A model generated the notes under the pieces. The model was not told the DNA's origin. It saw nothing but the letters and a program-made list of their open reading frames with translations, and did no database searches. This document shows, piece by piece, positions 1 through 5,167 of a stretch of DNA of 5,232 bases. The DNA lies in assembly GCA_017958015.1 (NCBI GenBank), contig JAGDDM010000148.1:1-5232 (forward strand), read 5' to 3'. The position numbers and the translations under genes are program-made. This stretch comes from Abditibacteriota bacterium (GTDB lineage: Bacteria; Armatimonadota; UBA5829). The first letter of the stretch is position 1; every line of letters begins with the position of its first letter.

Positions 1-907
1 CCATGAAAATCATGGCCTTGGGAGCGGCTTTGCGGATATCCTTGAGCCACTTCAGGTAGGGCGTCACGAAGTCAACGGTGTGGCGGCCTTCGGGGCTGTT
101 GTCGTTGGTGCCCATGTTGCAGAAAATGTAGTCCGGTTCCGGAACCAGCTTGCCGTGTTTGAGGCGGCTCGTATCCTGCCACAGATAGCTCCAGGAGTCA
201 ACCAGAGGCGGGATTTCCATTGTCCGCTGCTGTATGCCGTGGCCGCCGCTGCCTGCCTGACCGTATTCGCAGTTCAGGGCTTCGCAGACCACGGGGAACC
301 AGGTGACTCTGGCGGAGTTGGGGGCGGTTTCGTTCCAAGTGGTGAAGTGTCCCACGGCGCCCACGCCTTCGGTGATGGAGTCGCCGAAGCAGAGAGCGTA
401 CTTGGGCCGCTTGGGATAGACGCTTATTTTGCCGCCCTCGTCCAGAACGAGACCGTTAATCCGCAGGTGTCCCCGGCTGTTGCTCCACCGGGGGCCCAGT
501 TCGCCGGAGCGGAAATAGACCTCGACGAGATGGTTTTCTTCCGGGTTCAGACCTTCCGCCAAGGTGATGTCATATATATCCGAGTCGGCGGGAGTGCCCA
601 GCTGTTTGCTCACAAAGGTGAGGTCGTCAACGGAATACTCTATCCACACGTTGGCTTTTTCGCCGTAAAATCTGTTGGCCGCGCCGTCAATCCGCAGTTT
701 GATTGTCGATGTGCCGGAGACGATTGTTTTGAAGTAGGCTCCCGGGTTGGGGGCCTCCGCGGAGGGGGTGCCGTCCGCGCTTTTCGCGACGTGCCAGCTG
801 TAGGGCGACAGACCGAAGGCCGGGTGGTCGCAGCGGACGAAGGTGCCGGCGTCGGCTCCGCAAACGGTCAGAGCGGCGAGCGCCGTAAGAATGAAAATGT
901 GTTTCAT
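1..907 (-). CDS. Secreted SGNH/GDSL hydrolase, CE2-like esterase, 3' end cut by window edge
   Basis: This frame stays open from ATG at 907-905 to the left edge and gives 302 residues with no stop, so the C-terminus lies outside the window. Residues 1-20 look like a Sec signal peptide (hydrophobic core, cleavage after ADA at 18-20). Residues about 21-165 form a beta-rich domain, followed by an SGNH hydrolase domain with block I FGDSITEG (nucleophile Ser177, oxyanion Gly near 218-222) and block III MGTND (Asn268). The block V Asp/His pair should lie in the missing 75 or so residues, judging from the neighbouring paralogue. A beta-sandwich before an SGNH domain resembles carbohydrate esterase family 2, which deacetylates plant polysaccharides; the substrate here is inferred, not shown. 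The start is supported by AAAGGA five bases upstream and by the ATGA overlap with the upstream gene, which suggests translational coupling. It could instead be another GDSL esterase of unknown specificity. Confidence 0.88.
   Translation of the reverse strand, partial: MKHIFILTALAALTVCGADAGTFVRCDHPAFGLSPYSWHVAKSADGTPSAEAPNPGAYFKTIVSGTSTIKLRIDGAANRFYGEKANVWIEYSVDDLTFVSKQLGTPADSDIYDITLAEGLNPEENHLVEVYFRSGELGPRWSNSRGHLRINGLVLDEGGKISVYPKRPKYALCFGDSITEGVGAVGHFTTWNETAPNSARVTWFPVVCEALNCEYGQAGSGGHGIQQRTMEIPPLVDSWSYLWQDTSRLKHGKLVPEPDYIFCNMGTNDNSPEGRHTVDFVTPYLKWLKDIRKAAPKAMIFM
101..155. repeat. Copy 1 of a 55-base near-identical block shared by the two esterase genes
   Basis: Bases 101-155 match 1258-1312 at 53 of 55 positions, in the same orientation. 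The block encodes the region around PEPDYIFCNMGTND, including the catalytic-site Asn. Both mismatches are synonymous or near-neutral. This is the clearest DNA-level sign that the genes are tandem duplicates, or that gene conversion keeps this block alike. Confidence 0.85.
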
Positions 908-2052
908 TTTGTTCCTTTCTGTTTGCCGTCAAGGGCTTTCTGAATCTGCACGGCTATGGAGGCGCCGAGAATGGCGTGGCCGTGGACGGTGGGGTGGACG
1001 CCGTCATAGGTGAGGGTTGTCAGGTGCCAATCATGAACGGTAATTCTGTCCGCCACGTTGGGTACATTAATAAGGTAAGTGTTTTTGTCGTTGAAGTCCT
1101 TCACCACCCGGGTGATGTTCTCAAGGTGTTCGCCGCAGGGGGGCACGATGCAGAAAATCTTGGCCTTGGGCGCCGCTGCCCGAACCTGCTTGAGCCAACT
1201 CATGTAGGGCGTGTATATGTCAACGTCGTAGGAATGGTTCTCCATGGGCAGCTGATAGTCGTTGGTGCCCATGTTGCAGAAAATATAGTCCGGTTCCGGA
1301 ACCAGTTTGCCGCCTTTGAGTCTGCTGACGTCCTTCCAAAGGTACTTCCAAGACTTGTAAAGGGGCGGAATGGGCATCTGGGGCTGCCACATGCCTTCGC
1401 CGCCGCTGCCCACCTGGCCGTATTCGCAGTCAAGGGCGTCGCAGACAACCGGGAGCCAGGTGACTCTGGCGTTGCAGCCGCTGACGTCGTTCCAGGTGGT
1501 GAAGGTGGATTCCGCGCCCACGCCCTCGGTGATGGAGTCGCCGAAAGCCAGAACGGTTTTGGACCGCTTGGGGTAGACCTTCAGGGACGCGCCGTTGTCC
1601 ACAACGAGCCCTTTTATCCGCAGGTGGGGAGTGTGGGATTCCCAGCGCATGATGTCGCCGGATTTGAAGTAGAATTGAACGGTGTGGTCCACCGCGGGAT
1701 CCAGACCTTCCGCCAGAGTGATGTCGTAGGGCTCGAATATCCGCTCAAGCTGTTTGACCTCAAAGGGCGCGCCGTCGACGGAGTATTCGGTGAACACGTT
1801 AATCTTGTCCGGGTAGCCCTCGTTGCAGGATCCGTCTATTTTGACTTTGATGGTCGACGTGCCGGAGACTGTTGTTTTGAAGTAGGCGCCGGGGTTGGGC
1901 GCCTCGGCGGAGGGAGTGCCGAAGCTTTGGGACAGGTGCCAGGTGTAGGGCGACAGTCCGAAAGCGGGGTGGTTTACGTAGATTGTCTTCGCGGCCTGGA
2001 CGGAAACGGTCAGGGCCGTCAGAGCCGCGATAACGAGAAGATTTTTGAGCAT
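904..2052 (-). CDS. Secreted SGNH/GDSL hydrolase, CE2-like esterase, complete paralogue
   Basis: This is a complete 382-residue secreted esterase. Residues 1-20 are a Sec signal peptide with probable cleavage after VQA. Residues about 21-160 are a beta-rich, probably jelly-roll domain. The SGNH domain has block I AFGDSITEG (Ser173), a Gly-rich block II GQVGSGGEG (212-220), block III MGTND (Asn264) and block V YDGVHP (Asp350, His353), so the whole catalytic set is present. The order of domains matches carbohydrate esterase family 2, whose members remove acetyl groups from xylan or mannan; substrate specificity here is inference. It is first in a two-gene operon: its TGA overlaps the ATG of the downstream paralogue. 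The two proteins match at well over half of positions by eye, including shared stretches such as GTPSAEAPNPGAYFKT and KLVPEPDYIFCNMGTND, so they arose by tandem duplication. The start is set by AAGGAGG at 2059-2065, six bases from the ATG. Confidence 0.92.
   Translation of the reverse strand: MLKNLLVIAALTALTVSVQAAKTIYVNHPAFGLSPYTWHLSQSFGTPSAEAPNPGAYFKTTVSGTSTIKVKIDGSCNEGYPDKINVFTEYSVDGAPFEVKQLERIFEPYDITLAEGLDPAVDHTVQFYFKSGDIMRWESHTPHLRIKGLVVDNGASLKVYPKRSKTVLAFGDSITEGVGAESTFTTWNDVSGCNARVTWLPVVCDALDCEYGQVGSGGEGMWQPQMPIPPLYKSWKYLWKDVSRLKGGKLVPEPDYIFCNMGTNDYQLPMENHSYDVDIYTPYMSWLKQVRAAAPKAKIFCIVPPCGEHLENITRVVKDFNDKNTYLINVPNVADRITVHDWHLTTLTYDGVHPTVHGHAILGASIAVQIQKALDGKQKGTK
912..918 (-). promoter_or_regulatory. 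Shine-Dalgarno site inside the upstream gene
   Basis: AAAGGAA on the minus strand lies five bases before the ATG at 907, inside the last codons of the upstream esterase gene. Together with the ATGA stop/start overlap it fixes the start of the second esterase and points to coupled translation of the pair. Confidence 0.7.
1258..1312. repeat. Copy 2 of the 55-base block shared by the two esterase genes
   Basis: This is the partner of 101-155, with two mismatches in 55 bases, lying at the same place in the upstream paralogue. Direct repeats this similar could recombine and delete or fuse the intervening gene segment. Confidence 0.85.
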
Positions 2053-2082
2053 AATGCCCCTCCTTACATGTATATTACTTTA

Positions 2083-2111
2083 AGTTTAATACGCGTCGAC
2101 GTTTTTGTCAA
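2083..2111 (-). promoter_or_regulatory. Sigma-70-type promoter of the esterase operon
   Basis: On the minus strand TTGACA (2111-2106) is followed after 17 bases by TAAACT (2088-2083). The -35 is perfect and the -10 keeps the key A2 and T6. Transcription should start near 2075, giving a leader of about 23 bases before the ATG at 2052. The spacer contains the 8-base palindrome CGTCGACG at 2094-2101, which could be part of an operator, though one short palindrome is weak evidence. Confidence 0.65.
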
Positions 2112-2119
2112 CGGAAAAC

Positions 2120-2149
2120 TTGATTGTTTTACACCCGTTGTGATATAAT
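2120..2149 (+). promoter_or_regulatory. Extended -10 promoter of the barrel gene
   Basis: TTGATT (2120-2125), an 18-base spacer and TATAAT (2144-2149), with TG at 2141-2142 making a full extended -10 (TGATATAAT). Transcription should start near 2156, leaving a 5' leader of about 125 bases before the ATG at 2282. The -35 lies only eight bases from the -35 of the divergent esterase promoter, so polymerases at the two sites may compete for the same DNA. Confidence 0.7.
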
Positions 2150-2159
2150 AAAGTGATTA

Positions 2160-2194
2160 ATACTATGCGCGGGAACAAAAAATCCCGAAAGTAT
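2160..2194 (+). promoter_or_regulatory. Hairpin at the start of the barrel mRNA leader
   Basis: CGGGA (2170-2174) pairs with TCCCG (2183-2187) across an A-rich eight-base loop, and an outer stem ATACT (2160-2164) / AGTAT (2190-2194) can extend it past an internal bulge. It falls within the first 40 bases of the predicted transcript, where hairpins often protect mRNA from 5'-end decay. No U-tract follows, so it is not a usual terminator. The function is inference. Confidence 0.4.
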
Positions 2195-2270
2195 GTATAT
2201 ATAAATGTAGACAAAGGCAATATGCTTTTCCGTCTCACGTCTTAACAAAACGAACGCGAATAAATGCGGA

Positions 2271-2276
2271 AGGAGG
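2271..2276 (+). promoter_or_regulatory. Shine-Dalgarno site that fixes the barrel start
   Basis: AGGAGG lies five bases before ATG 2282. An in-frame ATG at 2264 sits upstream of this site, has no Shine-Dalgarno of its own and would add a charged MRKEDD in front of a normal signal peptide, so 2282 is chosen. Confidence 0.85.
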
Positions 2277-2281
2277 ATGAC

Positions 2282-4900
2282 ATGACAATCAAAAGAATCA
2301 TAGCGGTACTCATGGCGCTTATGTTTGTCTCGGTTTGCGCCGTGCAGTGCTTTGCCGCCGACGAAAAGGCTAAAGCGGCCACGGAAATCACCGACAATTT
2401 GGTTGGCAAGAACACTCCCGGACCGTACACCCTTACCTGGAAGGACTTCGACGAGAAGTCCCTCAGCGTCGTCGTAAACGGCAGAACCCTCAAAAAGAAC
2501 AAAGACTACAAGGTCAGCGTATCCGACGGTATGCTTTCCTTCACCTCCGTGTTGGTCACGGACGCCATCGCCAGAGTCAAATATACTCTGATAGCGAACA
2601 CCTCCGCCAAGACCACCACGGCTTCCGCCACTCCTCTGTCTCTGAGCCTCCTGAACAGCGGCAACAACAAGTTCGCCATGACGGGACTCTACGCCAAGGA
2701 CGCCAACGGCAACACCACCGCCGTGGCGGGCGTCAGCGGCGAGAAGAAGTGGGGCGGCGGCAACTTCCTGAAGTCCGCTTTCAACATGAGCCAGGGCGAC
2801 GGTGACACCATGGACCGCTCCTCCATGCAGCTGGGCATGGGCACCCACCTGGGCAAGCTTCAGATAAGCGGCAATTACAGCAACGTGGGCAACGCCTTCG
2901 CCGGAGCCTCCAACCTGGGTCAGACCCTGGGCGAGAAAATCTCCGAGCTGAATATGGCCTTCACTCCCGAGGGCGGCAAACTTCAGGCCACCTCCACCTA
3001 TAAGGAAACGGAGTACACCACCGGTGATAAGAAGGGCTTCTACTCCCTTGAAAGCAAGCAGAACGCATCTTTCGCCGCCGGCAGCTCCACCAAACTCGGT
3101 TTTGAGCGCACCGAAACCGCCAATCAGGCCAAAGAGGGCGCGGTCCGCACGTCCGAAGAGAAGAGCGTGGCCACCCTGCAGCAGGCTCTGGGCAAGTTCG
3201 GCAACGCCAATATGTCCATGACCGACTCCGTCACCGTTGACAAGGACAACAAGAAGACGGAGATTCAGTCCAAGGACTACAACCTCGCCACCGGCCTTTT
3301 GGGCTTCGGCAACGCCAAGGTGAACGTCATCGACAGGCAGACCACCGTGAACGGCGTCCTTACCGATTTGCAGCAGAAGGATTACTCCCTGGCGAAGGAC
3401 TTCTCCGGCAATCTGAAGACCGCCTTCAACATGACGGACAAGCAGACCACCGTGAACGGTGTGCTTACGGACACTCAGCAGTCCACCTACGCTCTGTCCA
3501 AGGCTTTCTCCGACAAGTTCGGCGCCACTTTCAATATGACCGACACGCAGTCCACCGTGGGCGGAGTGCGGCACGACAACAAGACTCAGATCTCCACTCT
3601 CACCGGCAATTTGGGCGGCGCGGCCATGAAACTCACCAGCACCGACATCGAGAAGATTGACGACGGCACCATTGACAATATAAAGAAGAACGTTTTGGAC
3701 ATGAGCAAAGCCATCAACTCCAAGACCAACTTCGCCGCGAGTCTCGCCCGCCAGACCTCCGACAGCAGAGGCAAGGACAACTCCTCCGTCTACGCCCTCA
3801 CCAGCAAGCTGCGGGACAATCTGGCGGTGTCGCTGGGCAGAACAATGCTGGAGAGCGACATCGACGGCGATACCGAGACCAGCGTCATGAAACTGGACAC
3901 CTTTAAGTTCAAGAACATGGAGTTCACCGGCGGTCTCACCAGTACCGACAACACTCTGAAGGGCAAAACCGATTCTTCGGAAATGAACCTGAAGATGAGC
4001 CCCATTAAGAATATGAGCTTCTCCACCAACTACAAGTCGGTGGAAAGCGACGCTGACGGCCTCACGGACACCACCGCCATGACTCTGGGCTTCAAGCCCA
4101 AGGAAACCTTTGAGGTTTCCGGCACCGTGTCCGACAAGACAACCAAGGACGTTCCCACTCTCTCCCGGACGCTGAACGTCAAGTCCACCGCCCTCAAGTA
4201 CACCACCCTGAGCGGACTTATGGGACAGAGCGGCACCGGCGACGCCATCACCGACAAGCAGGGCCTTTCCATAGCCTTCGCGCCCAAGGAAAAGACCGCT
4301 TTCTCCGCCGGCTTTGTGGATGAGGTCACCGGCAACTCGTCGCTGCTTACCACCAACTACGCGGCTCAGTTCGCTCTGGCCAAGTTCCTCACCTTCAGCG
4401 GTACCATGACCGACAGAGAAGGGGAGAACATGACCACCGCGGTGTATGACACCACCAACGCCAACGCCACCCTTAACTTGGGCAAGCACTTGGCGGTGAC
4501 CGGCAGCTACAACGCCAACCCTCTGGACAAGAAGGGCGTCATGGAGAACTACGAGGCCCGGACGCTGGGCATCACCACCAAGTTCGGTTCTCTGGCCTTC
4601 ACCACGGCCTACACTTCCAAGGATCAGTATTTGGCGAACAACTTCGTGGACGAGACCAAGTTCGGCCTGTCCCTGCCCCTCTTCGGCTCCGGCACATTGG
4701 AGACCGGTTTCAAGACCGGCAGAAGCAGAACAAGCGTCTACGATCTGAACAGACAGTACTCTCTGGCGTACAAGGCCAAGTTCAGCGACGACTTCTCCCT
4801 GTCTCTGGGCGGAACCTACACCAGATACATACAGAACCAAATGAGAATGCCCGACAAGGACAACCTTGAGGCGGATCTCACCTTGGAACTTAAGTTCTGA
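2282..4900 (+). CDS. Large repeat-built outer-membrane beta-barrel protein
   Basis: This 872-residue protein is not a family I can name. Residues 1-25 are a Sec signal peptide (KR, hydrophobic core, cleavage after CFA). Residues about 45-103 form a small beta domain with the pattern PYTLTW, VVVNGRTLKKNKDY and MLSFTSVLV, like Ig-like modules found in exported surface proteins. From about residue 130 to the end the chain parses into some 22 hairpin units of 31-41 residues. Each has a strand alternating hydrophobic and small/polar residues, a long polar loop rich in D, T, K, N and G, a returning strand and a short turn. The protein ends ELKF, and a C-terminal Phe is the recognition mark of barrel insertion by BAM. 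No plug domain, TonB box, OmpA-type peptidoglycan domain or SLH domain is visible. The role may be porin, secretion channel or structural envelope protein. Codons strongly favour C/G endings (AAC, AAG, GGC, ACC, CTG), and the promoter and ribosome site are strong, so high expression is likely. A hairpin terminator follows the stop. Confidence 0.85.
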   Translation: MTIKRIIAVLMALMFVSVCAVQCFAADEKAKAATEITDNLVGKNTPGPYTLTWKDFDEKSLSVVVNGRTLKKNKDYKVSVSDGMLSFTSVLVTDAIARVKYTLIANTSAKTTTASATPLSLSLLNSGNNKFAMTGLYAKDANGNTTAVAGVSGEKKWGGGNFLKSAFNMSQGDGDTMDRSSMQLGMGTHLGKLQISGNYSNVGNAFAGASNLGQTLGEKISELNMAFTPEGGKLQATSTYKETEYTTGDKKGFYSLESKQNASFAAGSSTKLGFERTETANQAKEGAVRTSEEKSVATLQQALGKFGNANMSMTDSVTVDKDNKKTEIQSKDYNLATGLLGFGNAKVNVIDRQTTVNGVLTDLQQKDYSLAKDFSGNLKTAFNMTDKQTTVNGVLTDTQQSTYALSKAFSDKFGATFNMTDTQSTVGGVRHDNKTQISTLTGNLGGAAMKLTSTDIEKIDDGTIDNIKKNVLDMSKAINSKTNFAASLARQTSDSRGKDNSSVYALTSKLRDNLAVSLGRTMLESDIDGDTETSVMKLDTFKFKNMEFTGGLTSTDNTLKGKTDSSEMNLKMSPIKNMSFSTNYKSVESDADGLTDTTAMTLGFKPKETFEVSGTVSDKTTKDVPTLSRTLNVKSTALKYTTLSGLMGQSGTGDAITDKQGLSIAFAPKEKTAFSAGFVDEVTGNSSLLTTNYAAQFALAKFLTFSGTMTDREGENMTTAVYDTTNANATLNLGKHLAVTGSYNANPLDKKGVMENYEARTLGITTKFGSLAFTTAYTSKDQYLANNFVDETKFGLSLPLFGSGTLETGFKTGRSRTSVYDLNRQYSLAYKAKFSDDFSLSLGGTYTRYIQNQMRMPDKDNLEADLTLELKF
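3197..3610 (+). repeat. Four tandem 31-36 residue hairpin repeats inside the barrel gene
   Basis: Residues 306, 342, 378 and 413 each start a unit of 36, 36, 35 and 31 residues. The shared pattern is an aromatic or Leu start, a small/hydrophobic strand ending in D, the loop QTTVNGVLTD, QQ, then Y-L-K and a turn. Units 2 and 3 are closest; even the DNA of QTTVNGVLTD recurs 105 bases apart (3338 and 3443), with only a few silent changes. This points to recent amplification of a hairpin in an older, more diverged array. Confidence 0.8.
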
Positions 4901-4914
4901 TAATCCCGATTCTT

Positions 4915-4951
4915 CTTTCGCCGGACTTTCGGGTCCGGCGAAAGTCGTTTT
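4915..4951 (+). terminator. Rho-independent terminator of the barrel gene
   Basis: A perfect 12-base stem, CTTTCGCCGGAC (4915-4926) with GTCCGGCGAAAG (4933-4944), encloses a six-base loop and is followed by TCGTTTT. It starts 14 bases after the stop codon. The T-run is short, but the stem is very stable. It should insulate the rRNA promoter downstream from read-through. Confidence 0.8.
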
Positions 4952-4962
4952 CGGACCCGATC

Positions 4963-4990
4963 TTCCGAAAAATCTCCGATTTTTTCGGAA
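4963..4990. other. AT-rich hairpin just before the rRNA promoter
   Basis: TTCCGAAAAA (4963-4972) and TTTTTCGGAA (4981-4990) form a perfect 10-base inverted repeat with an eight-base loop. It ends 17 bases before the -35 of the rRNA promoter. No T-run follows on the plus strand, so it is not a normal second terminator. Its A/T tracts lie at about -53 to -80 relative to the predicted start, near where UP elements bind the polymerase alpha subunit. Confidence 0.55.
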
Positions 4991-5007
4991 AAAGCCGCAA
5001 ATTCCTA

Positions 5008-5036
5008 TTGACATGCGGCGGATGCTGCGGTATAAT
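5008..5036 (+). promoter_or_regulatory. Perfect-consensus sigma-70 promoter for 23S rRNA
   Basis: TTGACA (5008-5013), exactly 17 bases, then TATAAT (5031-5036): both hexamers and the spacing match the sigma-70 consensus completely. A/T-rich tracts upstream could act as an UP element. Transcription should start near 5043. It is the only strong promoter between the barrel terminator and the rRNA gene, so it is assigned to the rRNA. Confidence 0.9.
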
Positions 5037-5093
5037 ATATCTTGCGTTTGGGACAGGGTTCCCGGGCGCCGCGGCGCGGATGTGCCGCGAAAA

Positions 5094-5112
5094 TGTAGTT
5101 TGAAAACAGCAT
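5094..5112 (+). promoter_or_regulatory. boxA-like antitermination element
   Basis: TGTAGTTTGAAAACAGCAT closely resembles the boxA-type motif of Firmicutes rRNA leaders and 16S-23S spacers (TGTTCTTTGAAAACT). boxA RNA is bound by NusB-NusE to keep polymerase from terminating in rRNA. The match and the position before 23S are seen; the function is inferred. Confidence 0.55.
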
Positions 5113-5123
5113 ATTGAAGAGAG

Positions 5124-5135
5124 TGCGCATGCGCA
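5124..5135 (+). repeat. 12-base perfect palindrome in the rRNA leader
   Basis: TGCGCATGCGCA equals its own reverse complement. As RNA it can only form a four-base-pair stem with a four-base loop, but as DNA it could be a dimeric protein site. It lies 33 bases before mature 23S. Confidence 0.5.
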
Positions 5136-5167
5136 ATTCAGTTTAAGAACCGATGATTTAAGTTTTT

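Larger units (their letters stand above)
5043..5167 (+). other. 23S rRNA transcript leader
   Basis: About 125 bases separate the predicted start site from mature 23S. The leader holds a GC-rich hairpin, CGCGGC (5070-5075) with GCCGCG (5084-5089), a boxA-like element at 5094-5112 and a 12-base palindrome at 5124-5135. No tRNA, 16S 3' end or open reading frame is visible. The 5' arm of the long 23S processing stem should be near its end, but the matching 3' arm is outside the window. Confidence 0.7.

Noticed and set aside
890..907. Possible lipoprotein signal in the first esterase (LTVC at residues 13-16)
   Set aside because: Val before Cys is not a usual lipobox residue, and a good ADA cleavage site for ordinary signal peptidase follows.
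687..932. An 81-codon minus-strand frame, Arg-rich
   Set aside because: It is out of frame with the SGNH gene it overlaps and has no ribosome site or recognisable motif.
80..943. A 287-codon plus-strand frame opposite the first esterase
   Set aside because: It is a shadow of the truncated SGNH gene, whose true frame is open to the window edge and aligns with its neighbour along its length.
976..2148. A 390-codon plus-strand frame opposite the second esterase
   Set aside because: It is an antisense shadow; the minus-strand frame has a complete SGNH catalytic set and signal peptide.
2264..2281. Upstream in-frame ATG for the barrel protein
   Set aside because: The AGGAGG site lies downstream of it and correctly spaced for 2282, and the longer form would spoil the signal peptide.
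3197..3610. CRISPR array
   Set aside because: The repeats are in frame, diverged at the DNA level and have no constant repeat with unique spacers; they are protein repeats.
2129..5014. A 961-codon open frame on the minus strand covering the whole barrel gene
   Set aside because: The plus-strand gene has a signal peptide, ribosome site, promoter, terminator and hairpin repeats. The antisense product is rich in G, V, H and L, starts inside the rRNA promoter region and has no ribosome site. It is open because C-ending codons on the plus strand rarely give antisense stops.
4866..5117. An 83-codon plus-strand frame across the barrel 3' end and rRNA promoter
   Set aside because: It runs through the terminator and rRNA promoter, is out of frame with the barrel and has no ribosome site.
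4945..5167. Spacer tRNA or 16S 3' end before 23S
   Set aside because: No anti-Shine-Dalgarno CCTCC end, T-loop GGTTCRA or cloverleaf could be found in this stretch.
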